DNA of 48,607 nt from an uncultured Selenomonas sp. (lineage in GTDB: Bacteria; Bacillota; Negativicutes; Selenomonadales; Selenomonadaceae), in NCBI GenBank assembly GCA_934202005.1, contig CAKPXP010000016.1, positions 1 through 48,607 of the forward strand. The letters run 5' to 3'. A program made the translations under genes and the position numbers. The stretch's first letter is position 1. Every line of letters begins with the position of its first letter. Under the pieces are notes generated by a model. The model did no database searches, had not been told where the DNA came from, and saw only the letters and a program-made list of their open reading frames with translations. Positions 8,517-17,355 of this stretch are shown here, piece by piece.

Positions 8517-10019
8517 ATGAGTGAAATCAGACTGCAAGTGCAGCATCTATCCAAATCCTTCGGCATCACGAAGGCCGTCCGCGACGTGTCCTTCAACGTC
8601 AACAAAGGCGAGGTGCACGCGCTGATCGGCGAGAACGGCTCCGGCAAATCGACGCTGACCAACATGCTGACCGGCATCTACACGATCGACAGCGGGAAAT
8701 TCATCCTCGACGGCAAGGAAATCCACCCGAAAAACCAGGTCGAGGCGAACGAGGAAGGCATCTCCATCATCGTGCAGGAGCTCGGCACGCTCTCGGGCCT
8801 CACCGTCGCGGAGAACATCTTCCTCGGCCACGAGGACCGCTTCGTGAAATACGGCATCAAGAACACGCGCGAGATGAACCGGCAGGCGAACGAGCTCCTG
8901 AGGAAATACGAGTTCTCCCACATCCGCGCGGAGGAGCAGATCGACGAGTACAATTTCGAGGACAGAAAGCTCATCGAGATCATCAAGGCGACCTACTTCT
9001 CCCCGAAGATCGTCGTCATCGACGAGACGACGACGGCGCTCTCCCAGGAGGGCCGCGAGGAGCTCTACAAGCAGATGGACCGCATCCGCGACTCGGGGGG
9101 CAGCGTCATCTTCATCTCGCACGACCTCGCCGAGGTGCTCGACAAATCCGACACCATCACCATCATGCGCGACGGCAGCTACATCGACACGGTAAAGAGC
9201 AGCGACGTCACCGAGGACGACCTCAAGCGCCTCATGGTCGGCCGCGAGGTCACAGGCGACTACTACCGCACGGACTACGGCGAAAAGGTATCGGACGAAG
9301 TCGTCCTCTCCGTAAAAGACGTCTCCGTGCCGGGCCTCCTCAAAGACATCTCCTTCGACCTGCACAAGGGCGAGATCCTCGGCTTCGGCGGCCTCTCGGA
9401 GTCCGGCATGCACGAGATCGGCAAAGCCGTCTTCGGCGCCTCCTATGACCGCACGGGCAGCGTGCAGCTCGCCGACGGCACCGAGATCAATGACGTCCCG
9501 ACCGCCATCGCGCACAGCATCGCCTACACCTCCAAGGACCGCGACAACGAGTCCGTCATCCTCAACCAGAGCATCGAGGACAACATCACGCTCCCCTCGC
9601 TCCCGGATCTCGCCGCGGGCCCGCTGCAGTTCCTCAGCGACAAGAAGCTCCGCGCCTTCTCGGAAAAATACGCCGAGCAGATGTCCGTCAAGATGCAGGA
9701 CGTCGACCAATTCGTCTCCGACCTCTCCGGCGGCAACAAGCAGAAAGTCGTGCTCGCGCGCTGGATCGGCAAGGACTCCGACATCCTCGTCCTCGACTCG
9801 CCGACGCGCGGCATCGACATCAAGGTCAAGCAGGACATCTACCAGCTGATGAACCGCATGCGCAAGAAGAACAAATCCGTCATCATGATCTCCGAGGAAC
9901 TCATGGAGCTCATCGGCATGTGCGACCGCATCCTCATCATGAAGGATGGCGCCGTAAACGGCGAGCTCGCCCGCAGCCAGGAGCTCAGCGAGAACATGTT
10001 GATTTCCAAGATGGTATAA
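8517..10019 (+). CDS. Sugar ABC transporter ATPase with two unequal nucleotide-binding domains
   Basis: This 500-residue protein is an RbsA/AraG/XylG-type tandem ATPase. Domain 1 has an intact Walker A (GENGSGKST, near residue 39) and Walker B with its glutamate (VVIDETTTAL), but where LSxGxxQ should stand there is YNFEDRKLIEI. Domain 2 has a degenerate Walker A (GFGGLSESGM), an intact signature (LSGGNKQKV) and LVLDSPTRGID, where Ser replaces the usual catalytic Glu. The Walker A/B of domain 1 and the signature of domain 2 can form one canonical ATP site, while the other site is degenerate. AAGGGGG precedes the ATG. Confidence 0.92.
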   Translation: MSEIRLQVQHLSKSFGITKAVRDVSFNVNKGEVHALIGENGSGKSTLTNMLTGIYTIDSGKFILDGKEIHPKNQVEANEEGISIIVQELGTLSGLTVAENIFLGHEDRFVKYGIKNTREMNRQANELLRKYEFSHIRAEEQIDEYNFEDRKLIEIIKATYFSPKIVVIDETTTALSQEGREELYKQMDRIRDSGGSVIFISHDLAEVLDKSDTITIMRDGSYIDTVKSSDVTEDDLKRLMVGREVTGDYYRTDYGEKVSDEVVLSVKDVSVPGLLKDISFDLHKGEILGFGGLSESGMHEIGKAVFGASYDRTGSVQLADGTEINDVPTAIAHSIAYTSKDRDNESVILNQSIEDNITLPSLPDLAAGPLQFLSDKKLRAFSEKYAEQMSVKMQDVDQFVSDLSGGNKQKVVLARWIGKDSDILVLDSPTRGIDIKVKQDIYQLMNRMRKKNKSVIMISEELMELIGMCDRILIMKDGAVNGELARSQELSENMLISKMV

Positions 10020-10031
10020 GGAGGGTGCATG

Positions 10032-11003
10032 ATGAGTGCGAATGAAACAAAACTTTCCATTGACGAGGAACGCGCCAAGGCAAGGCGCATGAACCAGATC
10101 CGGACGTATCTCCCCGTCGTCGGCCTCGTCGCCGTCTTCGTCCTGTTCATCTTTCTGACCAACGGCGCCATGATCGCCCCGAGGAACCTCATCCTGCTGC
10201 TGAACCAGGTCTACGTCGTGATGATCGCCGCGATGGGCGTCTTCTTCATCATGACGATGGGCGGCCTCGACTTCTCCCAGGGATCGATCCTCGGCATCTC
10301 CTCCATCGTGATCTGCCTGCTCTCCCCGCACGGCATCGGCCTCGCCATCCTCGGCGGCATCGCAGCCGGCGCCGTTATCGGCGCGGTCAACGCCTACTTC
10401 CACGTCTGCCGCAAGATCGCGTCCTTCATCGTCACGATCTGCACGATGTTCCTCTTCCGCGGGTTCATCAAATACTTCGCCTCCGACTCGCCGGTCCGCG
10501 CGAGCATGGACGTCTACGACTATGACAGCATCGAGTTCAAGCTCGCCTGCACCGTCCTCATCGTCCTCGTCGGCTTCCTCGTCTTCCGCTTCACGCCGTT
10601 CGGCACCTATCTCAAGGCCATCGGCGCCGGCGAGCGCGGCGCCATGTTCGCGGGCATCCGCACCGACCGCATGAAATTCTTCATCTATACGCTGGCGGGC
10701 GCGCTGACCGGCTTCGCCGCCTTCCTCAACATCGTCAAGAACGGCTCCGCCACGGCCAACGTCGGCAACCAGCTCGAGACGCAGATCCTCATCGCCCTCG
10801 TGCTCGGCGGCATGCCCATCTCCGGCGGCGCGAAAGTGCGCTTCGGCAACATCATCGTCGGCTCGCTCCTCTTCTACGTCCTCTACACCGGCCTCACGAT
10901 GATCGGCCTCTCGCCGCAGACCCTCCAGCTCATCGAGGGCGTCATCTTCCTCATCTTCGTCGCCGTCTTCGCCGACAGGAAGGCGCTCAAGGTCATCAAG
11001 TAG
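10032..11003 (+). CDS. Sugar ABC transporter permease (RbsC-like), second copy
   Basis: The 323-residue protein is a second BPD_transp_2 permease. Its hydrophobic segments include LPVVGLVAVFVLFIFL near residue 30 and the TMGGLDFSQGSILGISS motif near 75, with the EAA-like turn AIGAGERGAMFAGIRTDRMKF near 205. Two ATGs are adjacent; the second is preferred because AAGGAGGG lies six bases before it. It closes the operon and is followed by a terminator at 11072-11113. Confidence 0.9.
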   Translation: MSANETKLSIDEERAKARRMNQIRTYLPVVGLVAVFVLFIFLTNGAMIAPRNLILLLNQVYVVMIAAMGVFFIMTMGGLDFSQGSILGISSIVICLLSPHGIGLAILGGIAAGAVIGAVNAYFHVCRKIASFIVTICTMFLFRGFIKYFASDSPVRASMDVYDYDSIEFKLACTVLIVLVGFLVFRFTPFGTYLKAIGAGERGAMFAGIRTDRMKFFIYTLAGALTGFAAFLNIVKNGSATANVGNQLETQILIALVLGGMPISGGAKVRFGNIIVGSLLFYVLYTGLTMIGLSPQTLQLIEGVIFLIFVAVFADRKALKVIK

Positions 11004-11071
11004 GAGCGCGGCGCAGGGCGCTGCCAAATGACAAGCGGACCGCCCGCCGAAAACATCGAACCTCATATTCC

Positions 11072-11113
11072 AAAAAGCAGCCTCTGCTCGCATGGAGCAG
11101 AAGCTGCTTTTTT
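11072..11113 (+). terminator. Transporter operon terminator
   Basis: AAGCAGCCTCTGCTC pairs with GAGCAGAAGCTGCTT (one mismatch) around a short GCATG loop, and the right arm runs into six T. Confidence 0.88.
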
Positions 11114-11126
11114 ATGCCTCGGATAA

Positions 11127-11604
11127 TTGCAAGTACAAATTGAACAGTTGTTTTAATCAAGAACATTTATCAATAGCATAGACTTCATCGAGAAAATGAT
11201 CGAAGAGCCTTGCTGGAGTGTGATATCCCAGAATACGGCGTGGACGCTGGTTTAGCTCGTCCGCAATGCTCAGAACATCTTCATCACTGTAGCGTTCGAT
11301 CGATGTCCCTTTGGGGATGTAATCCCTGTGCCGCGCTTCAGTTCATAGTAGATGGTCGTATGGGCACAGCCGATATTCTTAGCGATATCGCGCAAGGACA
11401 TCCCTTCCCTATGTAGAGCCTGAATCATCCCTCGTTCAGCGAGCGTAAGATGACTTCCTGATTTATGAACAGCCTCATCTGTGTTAAAATGGTTCTGATC
11501 CATAGCGATACTCCTTTGTTGTGATTGTTTTTGCAGAACCATTTTAACATAGGAAGCCGCTATGGATTTTTGTTTTTGATTAATTGTTCAACTTCATTTT
11601 ACAA
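11127..11604 (-). mobile_element. Internally deleted IS30-family element
   Basis: Imperfect terminal inverted repeats flank the element: 11127-11146 (TTGCAAGTACAAATTGAACA) and 11585-11604, whose complement is TTGTAAAATGAAGTTGAACA. Inside are only the beginning and end of an IS30 transposase; the catalytic core is gone. The whole is 478 bp, compared with about 1.1 kb for complete members, so it can move only if a full relative supplies transposase. No target duplication is obvious. Confidence 0.8.
11157..11503 (-). pseudogene. IS30 transposase remnant (ends joined, core deleted)
   Basis: From ATG at 11503 (AAAGGAG upstream) about 65 residues of the N-terminal IS30 helix-turn-helix are readable (LTLAERGMIQALHREGMSLR, then DIAKNIGCAHTTIYYELKRG). 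The frame stops at 11270. In another frame the canonical C-terminus follows: DVLSIADELNQRPRRILGYH and a short tail ending at 11157. Around 200 central residues with the DDE triad are absent. The join lies near 11280-11300. Confidence 0.85.
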
Positions 11605-11608
11605 CGAA

Positions 11609-11705
11609 CCCACCGCACAAATAGCTTCTTTATGAACATGGTGCGCCCATCCTTGCAGTGCGACCAGCAAAACGCGCTGCACCTCCGGCTTGGCAACAAT
11701 CACGG
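11609..11705. repeat. Degenerate copy of the GTCCAC-palindrome repeat
   Basis: CGCACAAATAGCTTCTTTAT...GTGCGCCCATCCTTGCAG and the following GCGCTGCACCTCCGGCTTGG match, with many changes, the order of parts in the copy at 30605-30716. The rest of the gap up to 11829 shows no gene. Confidence 0.4.
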
Positions 11706-11829
11706 GACTGCCGCACAGCGCGATTTCCCTGCAACGCCTCGTCAGGAGCATCTTTCTCGAAAACTAGAGGTTGTGAAAAATCCTTATGTGGGGCAGCTCC
11801 GTTCTTGTTCCTATGTTCCGCTGCTGGCT

Positions 11830-12876
11830 TCAGGCGTCCTGCCAGACGCTCTCGGCGATTTCCCGGATGAGGGCGATTTTCTGCCACTGGTCTTCCTCGG
11901 TGAGGAGGTTGCCCTCCTCCGTCGAAGAGAAGCCGCACTGGGGGCTCAGGCAGAGCTGCGCGAGCGGCACGTAGCGCGCGGCCTCCTCGATGCGCGCGAT
12001 GATGTCTGCTGGTTTCTCGAGCTCCGGGGATTTCGAGGTGACGAGGCCGAGGACGACCTGCTGATTCTCGAGGAAGCGCAGCGGCTCGAAGCCGCCCGCG
12101 CGCTCGCTGTCGTACTCGAGGAAGAAGCCGTCGACATGGCAGCCGCCGAAGAGCGTCTCGGCGACGGGCTCGTAGCCGCCCGAGGAGAACCAGGTCGAGC
12201 GGAAGTTGCCGCGGCAGATGTGCATCGTGATCGTGAGGTCCGCGGGCTTTGCCGCGATAATCTCGTTGATGACGGCGACGTAGTGGCGCGCGATCTCGTC
12301 GAGGTCGAAGCCGCGTGCCTTGTACGCCGCGCGCTTCTCCGCGTCACAAAACTCGCCCCAGCTCGTATCGTCGAGCTGGAGGTAGCGGCAGCCCGCGCCG
12401 TAGAACGCCTGCACGGCCTTCTTGTACGCGGCGGCGATGTCAGTGTAGAGCGCCTGCTCGTCCGCGTAGCGCGCGATGGGCGCGTAGTGCTCGGCGCGCA
12501 CGCAGCAGATGAGGTGGAGCATCGAGGGGGACGGGATCGTGAGCTTCGCGAGCGTGCCGCCCGCCGCCTCCTTGAGGAACCGGAAATGCGCGAGGAACGG
12601 GGAGTCGGCCGGGAAGTCGATCTGGTCGCGAATCTCGAGCGTCGCGGCTTTCGGCTGTGCGCCCTTGAAGGCGACGGACCAATGCGCGGCGCCGACCTCC
12701 TCGACGCCGGTGAGCCCCGCGAGGAAGTCGAGGTGCCAGTAGCGGCGGCGCAGCTCGCCGTCCGTCACGGCATGGAGGCCGGCGGCCTTTTCCTTCGCGA
12801 CGAGGTCACGGATGGCCGCGTCCTCTGCCCGCGCGAGCGCCGTAGCGGAGATCTCGCCGCGCGCTGCGTCGCGCAC
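11830..12876 (-). CDS. MetE-like methyltransferase lacking its N-terminus
   Basis: The frame encodes 348 residues of a cobalamin-independent methionine synthase-like protein (COG0620, YxjG/YxjH type). The zinc-binding and catalytic positions are present: MHICRGNF (His and Cys), GFFLEYDSER (Glu) and LCLSPQCGFSS (Cys). Full proteins are about 375 residues and start with a conserved HVGSxLRP segment; here the frame begins at GTG in the middle of the following helix (RDAARGEISATALARAED), directly beside the T-tract of the terminator at 12879-12922. No ribosome site or promoter is visible. It is probably a 5'-truncated, poorly expressed or dead gene. Confidence 0.7.
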   Translation of the reverse strand: MRDAARGEISATALARAEDAAIRDLVAKEKAAGLHAVTDGELRRRYWHLDFLAGLTGVEEVGAAHWSVAFKGAQPKAATLEIRDQIDFPADSPFLAHFRFLKEAAGGTLAKLTIPSPSMLHLICCVRAEHYAPIARYADEQALYTDIAAAYKKAVQAFYGAGCRYLQLDDTSWGEFCDAEKRAAYKARGFDLDEIARHYVAVINEIIAAKPADLTITMHICRGNFRSTWFSSGGYEPVAETLFGGCHVDGFFLEYDSERAGGFEPLRFLENQQVVLGLVTSKSPELEKPADIIARIEEAARYVPLAQLCLSPQCGFSSTEEGNLLTEEDQWQKIALIREIAESVWQDA

Positions 12877-12878
12877 AG

Positions 12879-12922
12879 AAAAGCAGGACAGACGCCCGCC
12901 GGGAAACGGGAATCTGTCCTGC
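12879..12922 (-). terminator. metY terminator
   Basis: On the minus strand GCAGGACAGA and TCTGTCCTGC pair around a GC-rich loop and run into TTTTC. It follows metY by about 50 bp and abuts the truncated MetE-like frame. Confidence 0.7.
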
Positions 12923-12974
12923 TGGAGACGAGGCGCAGGCAGTGCCTGGGCCAGCCTATACGATTTGCCGAAAC

Positions 12975-14270
12975 TCAGTCGAGCGCCTGGAACGCCTGGT
13001 CGAGGTCGTCGATGATGTCGTCGATGTGCTCCGTGCCGATGGAGAGGCGGATGGTCGACGGCGTGATGCCGGAGGCGAGGAGCTCCTGCTCGTTCATCTG
13101 GCTGTGCGTCGTCGACGCCGGATGGATGACGAGGGACTTGACGTCGGCGACATTGGCGAGCAGGCTGAAGACCTTGAGGTGGTCGATGAATTTCTTCGCC
13201 GCCTCAGCGCCGCCCTTGATCTCGAACGTGAAGATGGAGATGCCGCCGTTCGGGAAATATTTCTCGTAGAGCGCGTGATCCGGATGATCCGCGAGCGAGG
13301 GATGGTTGACCTTCGCAACGTGCGGGTTCTTCGCGAGGTAGTCGACGACCTTGAGGGCGTTCTCGACGTGGCGCTCGACGCGGAGCGAGAGCGTCTCCGT
13401 GCCCTGCAGGAGCAGGAACGCGTTGAACGGCGAGAGCGTCGCGCCCTCATCGCGCAGGATGAGCGTGCGGATGTAGGTCGCGAACGCCGCCGCGCCGACG
13501 TCCTTGGCGAAGCTGATGCCGTGGTAGCTCGCGTTCGGCTCGACGAACTGCGGGAACTTGCCGCTCTTTTCCCAGTCGAACTTGCCGCTGTCGACGAGCA
13601 CGCCGCCGAGCGTCGTGCCGTGGCCGCCGATGAACTTCGTCGCGCTGTGCACGACGATGTCCGCGCCGTACTCGAACGGGCGCAGGAGGTACGGCGTCGC
13701 AAACGTGCTGTCCACGACGAGCGGGATATTGTGCTTGTGCGCGATGGCCGCGACAGCCTCGATGTCGATGAGGTTCGCGTTCGGGTTGCCGACAGACTCG
13801 ATGTAGACGATGCGCGTGTTATCCTTGATGGCATCCTCGAACACCTGCGTGCCCTTCGTCGGATCGACGAACGTCGTCTCGATGCCGTAGTTCGGGAAGG
13901 TATGCTCGAAGAGGTTGTACGTGCCGCCGTAGATGGTCGTCGCCGCGACGATGTGCTGGCCGCTGTGCACGAGGGCCTCGACCGTGTAGGTGACAGCCGC
14001 CGCGCCGGATGCGACAGCGACCGCCGCGACACCGCCCTCGAGCGCCGCGATGCGGCGGGCGAAGACGTCCTCCGTCGGGTTCGTGAGGCGTCCGTAGACG
14101 TTGCCCGCGTCCTTCAGCGCGAAGCGGTCCGCCGCGTGCTGGGCGTTGTGGAAGACGTAGCTCGTCGTCTGGTAGATGGGGACGGCGCGCGCATCCGTCG
14201 CGGGATCGGCCTCCTCCTGGCCAACATGGAGCTGCAGCGTCTCAAAATGGTACTTTTTCTCTTCGCTCAT
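12975..14270 (-). CDS. metY: O-acetylhomoserine sulfhydrylase
   Basis: This 431-residue PLP enzyme of the Cys/Met metabolism family makes homocysteine from O-acetylhomoserine and sulfide. It shows [20 protein letters not shown] at the start, the YGRLTNPT motif near residue 60, SGAAAVTYT near 88, and the cofactor lysine in [12 protein letters not shown] near 208. The length (about 425-435) and the [11 protein letters not shown] insertion fit MetY rather than MetB/MetC. AGGAGG precedes the ATG. It has its own consensus promoter (14338-14366) with a palindromic spacer, and a terminator at 12879-12922. Confidence 0.94.
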   Translation of the reverse strand: MSEEKKYHFETLQLHVGQEEADPATDARAVPIYQTTSYVFHNAQHAADRFALKDAGNVYGRLTNPTEDVFARRIAALEGGVAAVAVASGAAAVTYTVEALVHSGQHIVAATTIYGGTYNLFEHTFPNYGIETTFVDPTKGTQVFEDAIKDNTRIVYIESVGNPNANLIDIEAVAAIAHKHNIPLVVDSTFATPYLLRPFEYGADIVVHSATKFIGGHGTTLGGVLVDSGKFDWEKSGKFPQFVEPNASYHGISFAKDVGAAAFATYIRTLILRDEGATLSPFNAFLLLQGTETLSLRVERHVENALKVVDYLAKNPHVAKVNHPSLADHPDHALYEKYFPNGGISIFTFEIKGGAEAAKKFIDHLKVFSLLANVADVKSLVIHPASTTHSQMNEQELLASGITPSTIRLSIGTEHIDDIIDDLDQAFQALD

Positions 14271-14337
14271 AGAGCATCCTCCTCTGTTCTCGGTTCCGTT
14301 CGCTTGTCATAAAACATACATGATTAATATGTTTATG

Positions 14338-14366
14338 ATTATACCTGTTACCTTGTAACTTGTCAA
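14338..14366 (-). promoter_or_regulatory. metY promoter with palindrome in the spacer
   Basis: The minus strand reads TTGACA, 17 bases, TATAAT: both hexamers perfect. The spacer holds GTTAC-AAG-GTAAC, and the leader just downstream holds a second imperfect inverted repeat (CATAAACAT...ATGTTTTATG). A repressor acting at one of them would be a sensible control; no SAM riboswitch fits in the short leader. Confidence 0.85.
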
Positions 14367-14370
14367 GCGA

Positions 14371-14548
14371 AAATCACGCGGCGCGCGAAATTTCTCTCTA
14401 GGCTGCCCCCGCCTTGGCGCAGCCGCACGACAGCCGCCCCGCCTTGGCGCAGCCGCAGCGGCGGCAACGGGTCTTGCACTGACGCGCTCCCTTCTGCCCG
14501 GACAGCCGCTTGCGCGCCCCGCCTCCCCGCGGGATGGTGTGAGCGGCG
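14371..14548. other. Gap with short GC-rich direct repeats
   Basis: The unit CGCCTTGGCGCAGCCGCA occurs twice (near 14410 and 14441) with a related third piece. No gene or clear terminator is seen. Confidence 0.5.
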
Positions 14549-15208
14549 TCAGTCCGCGGCGGGCGCTGCCGCGTCAGGCGCTTGCATCTCGCGGAGCGGC
14601 CACGTCACGCGCTCGTTGAGCTTCGTCTCGCGCACGAGCGCCTCGACGGCCTCCCTCGCGAGCGCCTCCGCCGTGCCCTGCGTGCTGTACGAATCGCGAT
14701 AGAAGCGGCTCGTGCGTTTCGAGAAGTTCTTCTGCTCCGCGCGGTCGTAGCCGTCGATCTCGAGCGCGACGTAGCTGTCCATGCGGACGGTGTCATCGTC
14801 AAAGAACGGGCCGCCGCCGTAGAAGACGTACTCGTGGCAGTCCGTGAGCACGGGGCAGACGACGAGATCCGCGTCGAGCTTCTCCGCGACGAGCGGCATC
14901 GCGTCACGGTAGCGGGGGCGTTTCCCCTGTGCGCGCAGCTCGGCGCGCGCTTCCTCGAGCGCCTGCTCGACCTCTGCGGTCGGCAGCTCCTCGACGGCGT
15001 GCAGCGTGCCATTGAGCGGCACATGCAGCGCGAGGTCGAGCCGATCCTCGATGAGCTCGCCTGCCTCCTGCGGCGCGTACGGACTCTCGACGATGAGCGG
15101 CACGCGCGCGAGCCGCAGCGGCGTGCGCGCCTCGGCCGCCTGCGGCAGAAGCAGCAGACAGGCGCAGAAAAAGAGCACGGCACAGCATACTTTCTCAAAA
15201 ACCTTCAT
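14549..15208 (-). CDS. Exported protein of unknown function
   Basis: I do not recognise this 219-residue protein. The start MKVFEKVCCAVLFF is set by AAGGAGG eight bases upstream; it opens a signal peptide with a hydrophobic stretch and a likely cleavage after AAEA. The mature part has RLARVPLIVESPYAPQEAGE, a helix rich in Glu and Ala, then ADLVVCPVLTDCHEYVFYGG and DSYVALEIDGYDRAEQ, an alternation of strands and helices that recalls small envelope proteins that bind partners in the periplasm. No lipobox is seen. It stands alone between metY and the yitT-like gene. Confidence 0.7.
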   Translation of the reverse strand: MKVFEKVCCAVLFFCACLLLLPQAAEARTPLRLARVPLIVESPYAPQEAGELIEDRLDLALHVPLNGTLHAVEELPTAEVEQALEEARAELRAQGKRPRYRDAMPLVAEKLDADLVVCPVLTDCHEYVFYGGGPFFDDDTVRMDSYVALEIDGYDRAEQKNFSKRTSRFYRDSYSTQGTAEALAREAVEALVRETKLNERVTWPLREMQAPDAAAPAAD

Positions 15209-15393
15209 AACAAAAACCTCCTTCGCCGCGCGGCCAAAGCGTGCCGCACGATGCCCGCGGCTGCGGCGTCTGCCCAGGCAGCCCGCCGCAGCCGCAGCAA
15301 GAGCGCCCCGCAGCCGACGAGATGATCCGCATAAAGCGAAATCTGCCTGCCGAAGCCGCGGCCGCGGCGCGAGCGCCCTTGCGCCCGGCATTC

Positions 15394-16377
15394 TCAGTGA
15401 ATGGCCTTCTTCTTAAACCTGCCGCCCACGATATCATGCACGGCGTTGATGGTCACGAAGGCGTTTTCGTCCTTTTCGAGCACGATCTCCTTCAGCTTGT
15501 CGACCTCGAGACGCGTCACGACGCAGTAGAGCACCTCCTTGCTCTCGCCCGTGTAGCCGCCCGCGCCGTGCAGCAGCGTGACGCCGCGGCCGAGGCGGTC
15601 GTTGAGCGCCGAGGTGATGTCATCGTGCTCGTTCGTCACGATCATGACGGCATAGCTCTCGTCGAGGCCTTTGATGACGACGTCGATCATCTTGCTGATG
15701 ACGAAATACGCGACGAGCGAGTACATCGCCTTGTCCCAGCCGTAGAGCAGGCCCGCGCTCGAGAGGATGAAGAGGTTGATGAACATGACGACCTCGCCGA
15801 CGGAGAAGACCGACCGCCGGTCCATGATGATGGCGACGATCTCCGTGCCGTCGAGCGAGCCGCCCGCGCGGATGATGAGCCCGACGCCGAGCCCGTCGAT
15901 GATGCCGCCGAAGATCGCCGCGAGGAACGGATCCTCCGTCACCTGCCGGATCGGCTCGAACACCGCCGACCAGCCCGAGAGGAAGCAGATGGCGATCGTC
16001 GTCGCGATCGCGAAATTCTTGCCGATTTGCTTGTAGCCGAGGTAGAGGAACGGCAGGTTCAGCAGCACGAGGAACAGGCCGAACGGCAGCTGCGTGATCG
16101 TGCTCATCATGATGGAGATACCGACCACACCGCCGTCGATGACGCGGTTCGGGATGAGGAACAGCTCGAGTCCGAGCGAGGCGATGATCGAGCCGAGGAA
16201 GATCATGCAATACTTCTTGATGTAGAACGACGCCTTGCGGTGCTGGGCGATCGTCTTCTTCACGACGGGCAGCGGGCCGCCGGCCGTCTCTGCCGGGATA
16301 TCCCGCTCCACGGGCGGCAGCGGGCCGCTGGCCGCCGCCTCCGCCCGGATGTCTTTCTTTTCCGCTTCTTCCTGCAC
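15394..16377 (-). CDS. YitT-family membrane protein with DUF2179 domain
   Basis: About 327 residues: a Pro/Ala/Glu-rich cytoplasmic leader, then five or six membrane segments (YCMIFLGSIIASLGLELFLI; GGVVGISIMMSTITQLPFGL; IIDGLGVGLIIRAGGSLDGT), then the soluble C-terminal DUF2179 domain (YAVMIVTNEHDDI... to AVHDIVGGRFKKK). The family is widespread in Firmicutes and its role is unsettled. The GTG at 16377 is chosen because GGAG lies nine bases upstream; a TTG at 16392 extends the frame but has no such site. A TATAAT lies at 16425-16430 on the minus strand. Confidence 0.85.
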   Translation of the reverse strand: MQEEAEKKDIRAEAAASGPLPPVERDIPAETAGGPLPVVKKTIAQHRKASFYIKKYCMIFLGSIIASLGLELFLIPNRVIDGGVVGISIMMSTITQLPFGLFLVLLNLPFLYLGYKQIGKNFAIATTIAICFLSGWSAVFEPIRQVTEDPFLAAIFGGIIDGLGVGLIIRAGGSLDGTEIVAIIMDRRSVFSVGEVVMFINLFILSSAGLLYGWDKAMYSLVAYFVISKMIDVVIKGLDESYAVMIVTNEHDDITSALNDRLGRGVTLLHGAGGYTGESKEVLYCVVTRLEVDKLKEIVLEKDENAFVTINAVHDIVGGRFKKKAIH

Positions 16378-16523
16378 AGGCAACAACTCCAATCTATTTT
16401 CACTGCGCGATATACTTCTTTCATATTATAGGGCAAAGATGACAATCCGGCTAGAGCCGGGCGGACGCTTTCCCAGTTTCCTTTTCCTTTGTATCTTTCC
16501 TGCTTGTTCCTACATGAAAATGA

Positions 16524-16552
16524 TTGACCTTGACCGACTTTGATGCTATACT
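16524..16552 (+). promoter_or_regulatory. fru operon promoter
   Basis: TTGACC (16524-16529), 17 bases, then TATACT (16547-16552). The -35 region is a direct repeat, TTGACC-TTGACC-GACTTTGA, which could bind the DeoR-type product of the first gene; that is inference. Confidence 0.78.
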
Positions 16553-16602
16553 GAGGTCACTAGGAAATATATATATATCATTGCAAGAGGTGTGATACTG
16601 AT

Positions 16603-17355
16603 ATGCTCACAGAAGAGCGCTACGCAGCAATCCTGCGCATCCTCGCCGAGAAGAAGGCCGTGACCGTCCAGGAGCTCACGCGTATCCTCGACGCCTCCGA
16701 GTCCACGGTGCGCCGCGACCTCGTCGCGCTGCACAAGAGCGGCCGTCTCTACAAGGTCTACGGCGGCGCGACGTCCATCGACAACAATTACTCCTCGAGC
16801 GAGGAGGACATGAAGACGAAGCGCGAGCTGCACACCGAGGGGAAGATCGCCATCGCCCGCCGCGCCGCATCGCTCGTCCGCAAGAACGATTTCGTCTACC
16901 TCGACGCGGGCACGACGACGCTCCACATGATCGACTTCCTCCAGGAGCCGACGGCCGTCTTCGTCACGAACGGCATGCCGCACGCGGCGAAGCTCGCCGC
17001 GAAGGGCTTCAAGACGTTCATCCTCGGCGGCCGGCTCAAGAGCTCGACCGAGGCCGTCATCGGCACGGAGGCCGTGAACGCGCTCAAGCTCTACAATTTC
17101 ACGAAGGGTTTCTTCGGCACGAACGGCATTAGCACGGGCTCGGGCTTCTCGACGCCGGACGACAGCGAGGGCCTCGTGAAAAGGAGCGCGCTCGAGCGCG
17201 CTTCCCACGCCTATGTGCTCGCGGACTGCTCGAAGTTCAACAAGATCTATCCCATCACGTTCGCGAATATCTCCGGCGCCACCATCATCACCGACCTGCT
17301 GGAGGATAAGAAATACCGCGACTACACGACTGTCCTGGAAGGAGAAGAGCCATGA
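16603..17355 (+). CDS. fruR: DeoR-family regulator of the fructose operon
   Basis: The 250-residue protein has an N-terminal winged helix (MLTEERYAAILRILAEKKAV, with recognition helix ESTVRRDLVALHKSGRLYKV) and a C-terminal DeoR sensor domain (DAGTTTLHMIDFL; VTNGMPHAAKLA; GTNGISTGSGFSTPD; LADCSKFNK). Family members bind a sugar phosphate; fructose 1-phosphate is expected here because fruK and fruA follow. AAGAGGTG precedes the ATG, and its stop overlaps the fruK start (ATGA). Confidence 0.92.
   Translation: MLTEERYAAILRILAEKKAVTVQELTRILDASESTVRRDLVALHKSGRLYKVYGGATSIDNNYSSSEEDMKTKRELHTEGKIAIARRAASLVRKNDFVYLDAGTTTLHMIDFLQEPTAVFVTNGMPHAAKLAAKGFKTFILGGRLKSSTEAVIGTEAVNALKLYNFTKGFFGTNGISTGSGFSTPDDSEGLVKRSALERASHAYVLADCSKFNKIYPITFANISGATIITDLLEDKKYRDYTTVLEGEEP

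Noticed and set aside
14271..14337. SAM riboswitch or T-box before metY
   Set aside because: The leader is only about 60 bases and has no conserved riboswitch elements.
14549..15391. Longer version of the exported protein starting at 15391
   Set aside because: The extra 61 residues are Arg/Ala-rich with no family features; AAGGAGG and a proper signal peptide mark the start at 15208.
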